Assembly (NCBI RefSeq): GCF_002831665.1 | Contig: NZ_CP025118.1 | Span: 3,534,001 to 3,598,000, forward strand | Direction: 5' to 3' | Source of the DNA: Lacinutrix sp. Bg11-31 | GTDB lineage: Bacteria; Bacteroidota; Bacteroidia; Flavobacteriales; Flavobacteriaceae | DNA: 64,000 bases | In this document: positions 9,138-16,435 of the stretch, one piece after another | Numbering within the stretch: the first letter of the stretch is position 1 | Layout of the letters: the number at the start of each line of letters is the position of its first letter | The notes under the pieces: model-generated | Told to the model about the DNA's origin: nothing | Seen by the model: only the letters and a program-made list of their open reading frames with translations | Databases searched by the model: none | Position numbers and translations under genes: made by a program

Positions 9138-10235
9138 TTGATGAGGTATATATTATACGCTTATATATTATTTTTTTCTATTAGTATTTCTGCTCAAGCA
9201 GACAAAAATTCATTTACAATAGATGCTAATTATTTCTATGGGAATATTACTGAACATAATACTGATATCTCACATTTAATTACTGGACATCCATCTGGAG
9301 TTATATTAAGTTATAACCAAAAAACGTTTGGAAAAAAAGCTTGGGAAAGCAGATTTAACTATCCAGATTATGGAGCATCTTTTGTATATCAAAAATTTAA
9401 TAATCAGTATTTAAGCGAAAACTATGGAGTCTTTGCACATTATAATTTCTACTTCTTTAAGAGAAATGTAATGTTTCGTATTGGGCAAGGTCTAGCGTAT
9501 AACACAACACCTTATGATAAAGTTAAAAACTTTAGAAACAATGCTTTTGGATCACATTTATTAAGTTCAACTTACTTAATGCTAAACTATAAAAAAGAAA
9601 ACATTTTCAAGAATTTTGGCTTACAAACAGGATTAACACTAATTCATTATTCTAACGGAAATGTAAAAGCACCAAACAGTTCTATTAACAGTATTGTTTT
9701 TAATATTGGAGCCAATTATATTTTTGATAACGAAAAATCAACAGAGTACATTCCATCTACAGAAGAGAAATATTTTAAAGAAAAAATAAAATATAATTTT
9801 GCTTTTAGAACAGGAGTAAACGAAAGCGATGTTATTAATACAGGACAATACGCTTTTTATGTGGTGTCTGCTTTTGCCGATAAACGCTTAAACCGAAAAA
9901 GTGCAATACAAGTAGGAACAGATGTATTTTTTTCTAACTTTTTAAAGAAACACATTCAATACAAAGCAGTAGCTTTCCCAGAAGATAATGTAAGTGGAGA
10001 CGAAGATTATAAACGTGTTGGAGTCTTTGTTGGTCACGAACTTTTTATTAATAAAACCTCATTTATAACGCAATTGGGTTACTATGTTTATTATCCTTTT
10101 GATTTCGAAGGTCGCGTGTATAATAGAATAGGTTTAAAACGCTATTTTGGAGAAAAAATCTATGGCGCATTAACCTTAAAGTCTCATGGAGCAAAAGCCG
10201 AAGCTGTAGAAATAGGAATTGGAATAAGATTATAA
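9138..10235 (+). CDS. Acyloxyacyl hydrolase, PagL-like lipid A deacylase
   Basis: A predicted outer-membrane beta-barrel enzyme of 365 residues with an N-terminal signal peptide ending near SISAQ. The stretch LIHYSNGNVKAPNSSIN matches the PagL His-Ser catalytic motif (HYSN), and alternating aromatic/hydrophobic strands fill the rest. PagL enzymes remove the 3-O-linked acyl chain from lipid A; the protein is longer than classic PagL (about 150-185 residues), as is usual for Bacteroidota versions. It is followed 1 bp later by a lipoprotein gene, so the two probably form a transcription unit. Confidence 0.8.
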   Translation: MMRYILYAYILFFSISISAQADKNSFTIDANYFYGNITEHNTDISHLITGHPSGVILSYNQKTFGKKAWESRFNYPDYGASFVYQKFNNQYLSENYGVFAHYNFYFFKRNVMFRIGQGLAYNTTPYDKVKNFRNNAFGSHLLSSTYLMLNYKKENIFKNFGLQTGLTLIHYSNGNVKAPNSSINSIVFNIGANYIFDNEKSTEYIPSTEEKYFKEKIKYNFAFRTGVNESDVINTGQYAFYVVSAFADKRLNRKSAIQVGTDVFFSNFLKKHIQYKAVAFPEDNVSGDEDYKRVGVFVGHELFINKTSFITQLGYYVYYPFDFEGRVYNRIGLKRYFGEKIYGALTLKSHGAKAEAVEIGIGIRL

Positions 10236-10236
10236 A

Positions 10237-10980
10237 ATGAAAAAAATAGCATACATATTTATAGTATTACTTTTTGCAAGTTGCGATAGTAAAAATGCAC
10301 CAGACTGTTTTAAAAATGCAGGAGATAGCATTGAAAAAGCATTTACAGTAGCACCATTTACCAAAATCACAGTCTTTAAAAATATAGAATTAATTGTTAC
10401 AGATGCACCAAGTCAAAGCGTAAAAGTCGAAACAGGAGAAAACCTAATGGATAAAATTTCGGTTATAGTAGAAAGTGGTAGATTGCTTATAAACGACAAT
10501 AATGGTTGCAATCTTACGCGAGATTACGGTTTAACCAAAGTATATATAAGTGCTCCAAATCTAACAGAAATTAGAAACAGTAGCCAATTTACAGTACGTA
10601 GTAATGGTACTTTAAATTATCCAAATTTAGATTTGTTAAGCGAAGACGATTCTGGCGATTTTTATAACAACGGTATTTTTAATCTAGAAGTAAATGCTAG
10701 TAATCTTTTTGTAGTAATTAATAATACAACTACAACTTATGTTTCTGGAACTACTACTAACTTACGCGTTAATCATGCTTCTGGAGATGGACGTTTTGAA
10801 GGCAGAAACCTTATTGCCGATAACGTAAATGTTTACCATCGTGGCACAAATAATATTATTGTTAACCCTCAACTTAAACTTACTGCTAATCTATTAAGTA
10901 CAGGAGATGTTATCTCTGTAACAACACCACCAGTTTTAGATGTTCAAGAACAGTTTGATGGTCGCGTAATTTTCGAGTAA
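10237..10980 (+). CDS. GIN-domain (DUF2807) lipoprotein
   Basis: A 247-residue lipoprotein with a lipobox at LLFASC near residue 15. The body has the right-handed repeat pattern of head GIN/DUF2807 proteins, with FKNIELIVTDAP and SGRLLINDNNG at the start of the domain. The function of the family is unknown; a surface adhesin-like or structural role has been guessed. It starts 1 bp after the PagL-like gene. Confidence 0.8.
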   Translation: MKKIAYIFIVLLFASCDSKNAPDCFKNAGDSIEKAFTVAPFTKITVFKNIELIVTDAPSQSVKVETGENLMDKISVIVESGRLLINDNNGCNLTRDYGLTKVYISAPNLTEIRNSSQFTVRSNGTLNYPNLDLLSEDDSGDFYNNGIFNLEVNASNLFVVINNTTTTYVSGTTTNLRVNHASGDGRFEGRNLIADNVNVYHRGTNNIIVNPQLKLTANLLSTGDVISVTTPPVLDVQEQFDGRVIFE

Positions 10981-11017
10981 CAAATCCCTTTTACGTGTTC
11001 AGTATTTAGTTTAATAT

Positions 11018-11120
11018 GGCGTTCCCTTTTTAAGCTAAAAAAGCTTAAAAACGTCAGGCTGTCCATTATATCTTTTTTTAAGAAAAATAAAAAAAGGATG
11101 CCATTTCCATCCTTAACGCG
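11018..11120. repeat. Intergenic palindromic repeat at the edge of the accessory island
   Basis: A compound inverted repeat: the outer arms GCGTT and AACGC (11020 and 11115) enclose a hairpin TTTTTAAGCT/AGCTTAAAAA and a second hairpin AAGGATG/CATCCTT. The layout resembles REP-like intergenic elements of flavobacteria, from memory. It marks the junction between the core gene at 10980 and the island. Confidence 0.5.
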
Positions 11121-11196
11121 CTTACTCGACTGTCTTACTCAAAATCTAAATTCTAGAAGAGCATTTTGTTTATTTTTACTGGTTATATGCTCATGT

Positions 11197-11438
11197 TAGG
11201 CAACGAAGTAAGATGGGAAACAAAAGGTCACGTAAAGTATTATTTATGTGTAGTTTTTTTAGCAAGTAAACATAATAAAGCTTGTCGCGAATTATATAAT
11301 AGAATAGTTGCAAAAGGAAAGCGTAAAAAATTAGCATTAATTGCAATCTGTAATAAGCTATTAAAACAAGTTTTTGCTATTGCTAAATCAGGATTAATAT
11401 ATGATGAAAGCTATAGAAGTGTTTTGGTGAAAAATTAA
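11197..11438 (+). pseudogene. IS110-family transposase remnant, C-terminal part
   Basis: About 80 residues match the C-terminal Tnp domain of IS110-type DEDD recombinases, for example RELYNRIVAKGKRKKLALIA. The catalytic N-terminal domain is missing, so it cannot work. The same C-terminal end, in diverged form, occurs on the minus strand at 36196-36333 and shares the downstream non-coding end with its AGTAC box. It differs from the intact IS110 gene at 13197. The upstream limit is uncertain. Its right end abuts an attC-like core at 11472. Confidence 0.8.
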
Positions 11439-11471
11439 TGGGATTTCACTTGTTTTTAGCCACAGTACTTT

Positions 11472-11481
11472 GTTGTAGCAC
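11472..11481. repeat. attC-like core site, remnant next to IS110 debris
   Basis: GTTGTAGCAC followed by GTTTTTATTTAT. The same 23-base string recurs at 11766-11788. It lies 12 bp downstream of the stop codon of the minus-strand gene at 11494. The rest of this attC-like site has been lost where the IS110 remnant begins. Confidence 0.55.
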
Positions 11482-11493
11482 GTTTTTATTTAT

Positions 11494-11739
11494 TCAAGCG
11501 TTTTTTGTTCTTTCTCTGATTAGCAGAAAACTCATAATTATACTTATTCCGATTACTAATAATCCGTATTTGAATAACCCTGTTAGAAAAAATGTCGGGA
11601 ATCCACCATAACGACCTTTTTCTGATATTTGAACGAGTTCAGATATGATTTTAGAATTCTCTAATATGAAATAAAAGACAATGCAGAATAAGCTAATTAT
11701 GTAAAGTTTTATGATTTTTAAATTTCTTTTATTCATCAC
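11494..11739 (-). CDS. Small membrane protein of a cassette
   Basis: An 81-residue protein of unknown function. Two hydrophobic segments (about residues 10-26 and 55-72) suggest two membrane helices with a charged loop between them. It lies between two attC-like core sites and starts 12 bp inside the upstream one. The family was not recognised. Confidence 0.55.
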   Translation of the reverse strand: MMNKRNLKIIKLYIISLFCIVFYFILENSKIISELVQISEKGRYGGFPTFFLTGLFKYGLLVIGISIIMSFLLIRERTKNA

Positions 11740-11750
11740 TTATTTCTCAA

Positions 11751-11775
11751 TATGCGACAAACATTGTTGTAGCAC
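11751..11775. repeat. Collapsed attC-like site
   Basis: TATGCGACAAAC-att-GTTGTAGCAC is a short palindrome made of two core ends without the usual hairpin-forming middle. GTTGTAGCAC (11766-11775) is the exact reverse complement of GTGCTACAAC at 12477-12486, at the other end of the next cassette. It may be a deletion product of a full site. Confidence 0.55.
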
Positions 11776-11783
11776 GTTTTTAT

Positions 11784-12071
11784 TTATGCTACACTCAAAA
11801 TATTTATCAATCCTCCAATGATTATTAAAATTACCATTGTCAAATAACTTCGTTTGTTAGATATTTTTCCGGTCATTAATTTTACTCCAAAGTATAAGTT
11901 TATAATACTTAATAAAATATTTAAAAACAGAACCCAATTAGGATACATAAAAGCAAAAAGAATATCTGTATAATGATATTTGTAATAAAGAGATATCATT
12001 TCATATATCCAATATACAGACAATACCATTTGAATTAAGCCTAAAACGATGTTAGTATTTTTCTTCAACAC
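11784..12071 (-). CDS. Small membrane protein, unknown function
   Basis: A 95-residue protein with three hydrophobic stretches (about residues 8-27, 38-62 and 75-92). It is the second gene of a cassette bounded by matching cores at 11766-11775 and 12477-12486, 6 bp downstream of the 128-residue gene. No family was recognised. Confidence 0.55.
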   Translation of the reverse strand: MLKKNTNIVLGLIQMVLSVYWIYEMISLYYKYHYTDILFAFMYPNWVLFLNILLSIINLYFGVKLMTGKISNKRSYLTMVILIIIGGLINILSVA

Positions 12072-12077
12072 AATGTT

Positions 12078-12464
12078 TTAATTTAATTTCTGATTTTCTA
12101 ATTCCGCAAACTTTTGTTTCTCAGTTGGCAAAATGTCCACTAAATCAAATCGGTTTTTATCCAACATATTGAAGTCAACCAGACTTAAATAAAGGTCAAC
12201 AACATTTCGATCAATCATTACTTTTCCGCCTCCAGCCCAATGTCGGTCAGTTCCGTTTTTCTTTATTCCAGAAACCCAATATTCGTCTCCACTTTCTATG
12301 TCGTAGTAATTTCCTGCGATTCCTTGTGCATTTGAGTTTTTAAGAGCCTTTCCATTAAAATAAACAGTTCTGCCAGATTTTGAAAATTCCGCCATTCCAA
12401 TCCACGCTGGTCCAGTATCACCAAATCCGCTTTTCAATTCTATATATTTTAATTCAGGTTTCAT
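12078..12464 (-). CDS. Conserved hypothetical protein (WIGMAEFSKSGRTVYFNG type)
   Basis: A soluble 128-residue protein. The stretches GPAWIGMAEFSKSGRTVYF, GNYYDIESGDEYWVSG and RHWAGGGKVMID are familiar from small bacterial hypothetical proteins, some of which I recall carrying the misleading name 1-deoxy-D-xylulose-5-phosphate synthase; nothing here resembles that much larger enzyme. Its start codon is about 20 bp downstream of the cassette core GTTGTAGCAC (read on the minus strand), which is a very short 5' leader, as in integron cassettes. Function unknown. Confidence 0.7.
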   Translation of the reverse strand: MKPELKYIELKSGFGDTGPAWIGMAEFSKSGRTVYFNGKALKNSNAQGIAGNYYDIESGDEYWVSGIKKNGTDRHWAGGGKVMIDRNVVDLYLSLVDFNMLDKNRFDLVDILPTEKQKFAELENQKLN

Positions 12465-12476
12465 TGTTTCTCAAAT

Positions 12477-12615
12477 GTGCTACAACGGTTTTGTATATGG
12501 AAAGTTGCGTGTTTGCATGCGAGGATTTTCCGAAGGAAAATCAGATGTAGCAAACGTGCAACGACCTTTTGATTTAGCTAAATATAGCAATTTTTTATAT
12601 ACGTTGTTGGCAGTA
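12477..12615 (-). repeat. attC-like site A (complete)
   Basis: A 139 bp imperfect palindrome. The ends are GTGCTACAAC (12477-12486) and GTTGGCAGTA (12606-12615). Inner arms GTTGCGTGTTTGC (12504-12516) and GCAAACGTGCAAC (12550-12562) pair except for two positions, and the tip is the perfect hairpin GATTTTCC-gaa-GGAAAATC (12524-12542). The arm ATAGCAAT..TTATATACG (12584-12603) is shared with sites B and C. The strand given is that of the cassette genes. Confidence 0.75.
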
Positions 12616-12630
12616 GGCTTAAACGCTAAA

Positions 12631-12969
12631 TTATGCAGTTCCGACGTAATCTCTATTCCAATGTAAAAACTTGTTATAGATTAAAATTCTTAAGTTTTCC
12701 AATTCAGAGTGTTCTATAACTAATTCTCCAACTGATTCCTTCATTTTTTTTAGTTGGGAATCCGTCAAATTTTCGTTCCATATAAGTTCGGTTCCGTATT
12801 TTATAATTCCGTTAATGTGTTTTTGAGATATTGCTTTTTCAAATTTAACCCAATCAGACTTTAATGATTCCGCGTGTCTTTTTTTTCGTTTTGATAACCA
12901 GAAATAGTACACTATCAGAAGTAATAATGGGAAAGAAAATGCAATAATGAGTATTATTCCGTTATTCAT
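12631..12969 (-). CDS. Single-helix membrane protein of a cassette
   Basis: A 112-residue protein starting MNNGIILIIAF, with one N-terminal membrane helix (about residues 4-22), a basic KRKKRH stretch and a soluble tail. The reading frame stays open upstream to 13137, but that part lies in the IS110 element, so the ATG at 12969 is the likely start; it is 25 bp inside the cassette core GTTGGCAGTA (12996-12987). The cassette is closed by the same core in reverse complement at 12606-12615. Function unknown. Confidence 0.6.
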   Translation of the reverse strand: MNNGIILIIAFSFPLLLLIVYYFWLSKRKKRHAESLKSDWVKFEKAISQKHINGIIKYGTELIWNENLTDSQLKKMKESVGELVIEHSELENLRILIYNKFLHWNRDYVGTA

Positions 12970-12986
12970 GTCGTTTTTTGAAAGCT

Positions 12987-13000
12987 TACTGCCAACGTGT
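12987..13000 (-). repeat. attC-like site B, left end (split by IS110)
   Basis: TACTGCCAACGTGT is the outer end of an attC-like site. Its first ten bases are the exact reverse complement of GTTGGCAGTA at 12606-12615. The remainder of the site resumes at 14228, after the IS110 element; both breakpoints carry ACGTGT. Confidence 0.7.
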
Positions 13001-13030
13001 TTCTTTAGTTTGTAATAAATATCTTTAGAT

Positions 13031-13160
13031 AGAAAAAGAGGAGAACTATAACGTGTTTTAGAATAACGTTCCCTTACACGTACGAGTCCTCTCTTTCTAT
13101 ACAGTTGCCAAGAACCATTTGGAATACCAGGAGTCAAAATCTCCCGATAAAGGAAGTAGT
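13031..13160 (+). ncRNA. Candidate IS110 bridge RNA
   Basis: It lies in the non-coding 5' end of the element, where IS110-group bridge RNAs are found. A stem TAGAAAAAGAGGA (13030-13042) with TCCTCTCTTTCTA (13087-13099) has one mismatch and encloses a loop containing AACGTGT (13050-13056) and TACACGT (13075-13081), matching the top strand and the reverse complement of the target. Next comes TTGGAATAC (13119-13127), identical to the element's right end (14221-14229), then a GGAG/CTCC hairpin and TAAAGGAA, near the reverse complement of the left end. This matches the two-loop target/donor guide design. Ends are approximate. Confidence 0.55.
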
Positions 13161-13196
13161 TAACGCAACATATTTATTCACTCTAATTGTAAAAAT

Positions 13197-14189
13197 ATGA
13201 AAAATTACAAAGAAGTCGTTGGAATCGATGTTTCAAAAAAAACAATAGATGCCTTTTGTTATCAAGCAGAAGTACATAAGGAGTTTATTAACGATGTAGT
13301 AGGTTATAAAAGTCTTTTAAAATGGGTTTCAAAGTATACCAATGAAATTGACGTTTTTTATTGTTTTGAGAATACAGGATATTACTCATTAAAATTAGCG
13401 CTTTATTTCGCTAGTCAATCTATAGTTTATGTAGAAGAAAGTCCTTTAAAAATAAAACGTTCATCGGGAATTGTAAAAGAAAAGACAGACAAGCTTGATG
13501 CGGCTTTAATAGCACGTTATGCTTGGCTTTATAGAGAAGAGTTGGAACCAAGTACAGTAAAAAGTATGTCTCATTTAGAGCTTGGAAGACTGTTAGCTTT
13601 ACGGGATCAATTAGTTAGAAATAATGCAGGTCTTAAAGGTACTTTAAAAGAAATGAAAATACTTTTATCTAGTCCAACCACAGATTCTGGTTGCATAAGC
13701 TTAAAACGCAGTATAGACTATTTATCTAAGCAAGTAAAATCAGTAGAGGATAGGATAAAAGAGATTATTTCTCAAGATGAATCGATGCAAAAAAATTATG
13801 AATTATTATCGAGTTTAAAAGGAGTAGGTTTAGTAGTTGCTAGTCAATTAATTTACCATACAGGAAACTTTACACGCTTTGCAAGTTGGCGTGCTTTTTC
13901 TAGTTATTGTGGAACAGCGCCATTCGAGCATCGTTCTGGAACCAGTATCTATAAGCGAAAACAATGTCATTATTTAGGAGACAGAAAAATGAAAAGCTTA
14001 TTAAGTATGGCAAGCGTTTCTGCAATACAACATGATAGTGAATTAAGACAATATTATAAGCGAAAAGTAGCAGAAGGAAAAGATAAAATGTTAGCCATAA
14101 ATAATGTTAGAAACAAACTAATTGCAAGAGCTTTTGCTGTTGTGAAAAGAGGAACACCTTATGTTGTTTTACAACAGCATGCAGCTTAA
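13197..14189 (+). CDS. IS110-family transposase (DEDD recombinase)
   Basis: Full-length 330-residue RNA-guided-type recombinase. The RuvC-like N-terminal domain carries the candidate DEDD residues D11 (VVGIDVS), E58 (FENTGYYS), D98 and D101 (KTDKLDA). A central helical linker follows, then the C-terminal Tnp domain with SSLKGVGLVVASQL and HRSGTSIYKRKQ, which should hold the catalytic serine. No frameshift is seen, so the gene could be active. It catalyses excision to a circle and insertion at a site set by the element's bridge RNA. Confidence 0.92.
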   Translation: MKNYKEVVGIDVSKKTIDAFCYQAEVHKEFINDVVGYKSLLKWVSKYTNEIDVFYCFENTGYYSLKLALYFASQSIVYVEESPLKIKRSSGIVKEKTDKLDAALIARYAWLYREELEPSTVKSMSHLELGRLLALRDQLVRNNAGLKGTLKEMKILLSSPTTDSGCISLKRSIDYLSKQVKSVEDRIKEIISQDESMQKNYELLSSLKGVGLVVASQLIYHTGNFTRFASWRAFSSYCGTAPFEHRSGTSIYKRKQCHYLGDRKMKSLLSMASVSAIQHDSELRQYYKRKVAEGKDKMLAINNVRNKLIARAFAVVKRGTPYVVLQQHAA

Positions 14190-14227
14190 AAAAAAATAGA
14201 ATATTTATTAGGAATTGATCTTGGAAT

Positions 14228-14348
14228 ACGTGTATGATTAGTTGCGTTGGCTAGATCTAAATTAGTAAAAGAAAACGAACCAGAGGAAATTCCAAAGGAA
14301 TTTCCAAGTAATCATTGCACTAGCAATGAATTATACACGTTGTTGTGC
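14228..14348 (-). repeat. attC-like site B, right part (split by IS110)
   Basis: This holds the remaining arm and tip of site B: ACGTGTATGATTAGTTGCGT, the hairpin GGAAATTCC-aaa-GGAATTTCC (14285-14305), and the arm TAGCAATGAATTATACACG (14321-14339) ending in core GTTGTGC (14342-14348). The decarboxylase-like gene stops 5 bp beyond the core. Confidence 0.7.
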
Positions 14349-14353
14349 TTTCG

Positions 14354-15628
14354 TTATTTGTTGTTATTGCCTAAAGAACCTAATCGTTCTCCGGTTAACT
14401 GATGTTTATAACCGTCATTTTTTTCTTTCTTTGGTGCATCCAAAATAAATTGTGCTTTCTCTTGGAATATCATAATAAAATCAGAACCTCCAAATAGAAA
14501 GTAACCTAACATATCCCCTTTAGAGACTGTACTTCCTACGTGTAAATTATCTTCGAAATTAACGGAAGATACTGGCCACATTCCTATTGGTAGAAGTGCA
14601 ACTAAACCAAATTCTTCAGTATCTAAAATCACACATCCGCGTGTCTCAATTGCTTGCCAAGCAACTGATGATGCATCAAATTTGTATCTTTTATTCTCAG
14701 GGTCCCACGTGGTATAACCACCTGAAACACTTTCGCCAGGAATAATTCGTATTTCTTTCACAATTCCACTCAGCGGAAAATGATATCGATGATAATCACC
14801 TACATCTAAAAATGAATGCGTAAATGTTCCGCTAGTAAATGAATTTGCATATTCACTTTCCTTTCCGATTAGGTTTTTCACATCGTATAAAGTCCCAGAT
14901 TTAACAACAACTCCTTCTTTTTCAACAATCATTGAATTGTCATCAATAGCCCAAATTCCTTGAGGTTGAGCATCTGCTGCTGATACTACTATCTTATTGT
15001 TATCTGGTTCAACTATAGGTCTTTGCTTAGGGGTTTTAAGGTTTCTTGCAAAGAATTGATTAAAAGTTTTCCAATTGGAAGGATCTTCATACCAATCATT
15101 TTGAAGACCAAAAATTCCATCTGCAAGAGCAATTTGGTAATAGTCGGCATTCCAAGAAGACTCCGAATCCATAAACTCGCCATATGTTTTATTGAAACTT
15201 GTTAACCATGACTTGTATGGTTCATGATACTGAAGTGAGTTATTGAAATAATCTTTTTCTTCAAGTGCTTCAAGAGGTTGATCATTTATAAAGAAAAAGT
15301 AGCACAAACTTTGATCGATTCTATCATAAAGTGAATTTGCATAATCAACTTCCAAGAATTGCCAAGGCATAACATTTTCTGTCCATGAGACAAATTGATA
15401 GTACTCTTCTAATGTTTGAGCAGGATTAGTTTGTTTATCTGGATTGATTTTTTTTGCCTGTTCTATTGAGGCTAAAAGCAACGATTTAATTTCAGGGTTT
15501 GAGTTTACAATGCTAATTAATTCTATAGTCTTAGAACTGTACTTTGAATAATTATGTTTGTTATTTTGTTTGCATGAGCAAAGTGTAATGAATAAAAGTG
15601 ATAATATTAATGAATAATACTTTTTCAT
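14354..15628 (-). CDS. Phosphatidylserine decarboxylase-like lipoprotein
   Basis: A 424-residue protein with a signal peptide and lipobox (ITLCSC, Cys18), so it should sit on a membrane outside the cytoplasm. The C-terminal half is PSD-like: FNQFFARNLK near 189-198, SAADAQPQG with candidate D219, DYHRYH at 278-283 and GGS at 380-382 in place of the LGST autocleavage motif, giving a possible D219-H283-S382 triad for pyruvoyl formation. An N-terminal domain of about 150 residues precedes it, as in the PSDC-containing family that includes amino-acid decarboxylases such as fungal PsiD. Substrate unknown: lipid or free amino acid. It forms a pair with the DUF6090 gene inside the cassette island. 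Confidence 0.75.
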   Translation of the reverse strand: MKKYYSLILSLLFITLCSCKQNNKHNYSKYSSKTIELISIVNSNPEIKSLLLASIEQAKKINPDKQTNPAQTLEEYYQFVSWTENVMPWQFLEVDYANSLYDRIDQSLCYFFFINDQPLEALEEKDYFNNSLQYHEPYKSWLTSFNKTYGEFMDSESSWNADYYQIALADGIFGLQNDWYEDPSNWKTFNQFFARNLKTPKQRPIVEPDNNKIVVSAADAQPQGIWAIDDNSMIVEKEGVVVKSGTLYDVKNLIGKESEYANSFTSGTFTHSFLDVGDYHRYHFPLSGIVKEIRIIPGESVSGGYTTWDPENKRYKFDASSVAWQAIETRGCVILDTEEFGLVALLPIGMWPVSSVNFEDNLHVGSTVSKGDMLGYFLFGGSDFIMIFQEKAQFILDAPKKEKNDGYKHQLTGERLGSLGNNNK

Positions 15629-15633
15629 AGGTT

Positions 15634-16377
15634 CTATTTTTCTAATTGTATAATAATTTCTTCAATTGCAATCGAGAGACTTGGATATAAACTTGCAACA
15701 TTTTCCAATTCCCACACATGATCAAAAAATACGTTTTCAGCCTCTAGATTAGACAGTATAACTCTATTGTCAGTCATTATTTTAGAGCCTCCTTCAACAC
15801 CTTTAACAATGCCAAAATTATCAGAATTACGAAGAGAAATTAATTTTTCCATTTTCGGCAATACGTTGCGATTTAGATTAATCGACATGTTTTTCTGGGT
15901 ATGTTCAAAATGTTCTAGTTGGCTTCCCCAAGCAAGTAGCATTTTTCTTAGTTCGGGATTGCTTACCAAATCCATTTTTCCATTATCATATATACTATTG
16001 AAGATATCTTGATTAGATTTCAACATAGGTCCCCAAAGGCCATCATTTATCAGTTTATTTAAGTAATCAATACCTAATGTATCAGTCTTTGTGCCAAATA
16101 GATTAATTAGTTTCACCAATTGACCCGTTGAATTATCTATTTGATTTTTGGTTTGTTTTAATTGAATTAGATTAAAATTAAATTCTTCTTTTAAACTAGT
16201 TAAGAGTAGTTTTTCGCTATCTCTACTTTTTTCTTTTTCATTCCAATTATTTATTGATAAAGCAATCAGAATTCCAATTACGACAAGTATAATTTCTCCT
16301 ATTGCATACTTAAAGTATTTCCCAGTTTTATTTTTTCCCATAAGGTCGTAGCGAATTTTCCGAAAGAATTTTATCAT
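15634..16377 (-). CDS. DUF6090 family membrane protein
   Basis: A 247-residue protein with the typical start MIKFFRKIRYDLMGKNKTG and one membrane helix (about residues 27-43, IILVVIGILIALSINNW), followed by a soluble helical domain. The family is common and often multi-copy in flavobacteria; its function is unknown. It is 5 bp upstream of the decarboxylase-like lipoprotein gene, so the two are probably co-transcribed. The IS3 element ends about 20 bp upstream and may have cut off or supplied the promoter. Confidence 0.85.
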   Translation of the reverse strand: MIKFFRKIRYDLMGKNKTGKYFKYAIGEIILVVIGILIALSINNWNEKEKSRDSEKLLLTSLKEEFNFNLIQLKQTKNQIDNSTGQLVKLINLFGTKTDTLGIDYLNKLINDGLWGPMLKSNQDIFNSIYDNGKMDLVSNPELRKMLLAWGSQLEHFEHTQKNMSINLNRNVLPKMEKLISLRNSDNFGIVKGVEGGSKIMTDNRVILSNLEAENVFFDHVWELENVASLYPSLSIAIEEIIIQLEK

Positions 16378-16435
16378 TGATTAGTGGTTTGTCATAATGT
16401 CTTGTCCTGAAATATGGCTACAGGTTAAAATTGAA

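Larger units (their letters stand above)
13001..14233 (+). mobile_element. IS110-family insertion sequence (intact) inside an attC-like site
   Basis: The boundaries are inferred from ACGTGT at 12995-13000 and again at 14228-14233. Joining the flanks there gives an arm TGCCAACGTGTATGATTAG followed by TTGCGT, which matches the arms of the uninterrupted sites at 12477 and 17704. The element is 1233 bp, has no terminal inverted repeats (normal for IS110), a long 5' non-coding end and one transposase gene. No other full copy is in the window. Confidence 0.75.

Noticed and set aside
12475..12666. Open frame on the plus strand, 63 codons
   Set aside because: It runs along attC-like site A, whose composition and palindromes explain it; no coding signal.
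13018..13137. Stem-loops before the IS110 gene first looked like domains V/VI of a group II intron
   Set aside because: No reverse transcriptase gene and no intron 5' end are present, and the bases match the IS110 element's own target and ends, which fits a bridge RNA better.
12970..13137. N-terminal extension of the small membrane protein (open frame up to 13137)
   Set aside because: The extension lies in the IS110 element and across the insertion border; the ATG at 12969 inside the cassette is the natural start.
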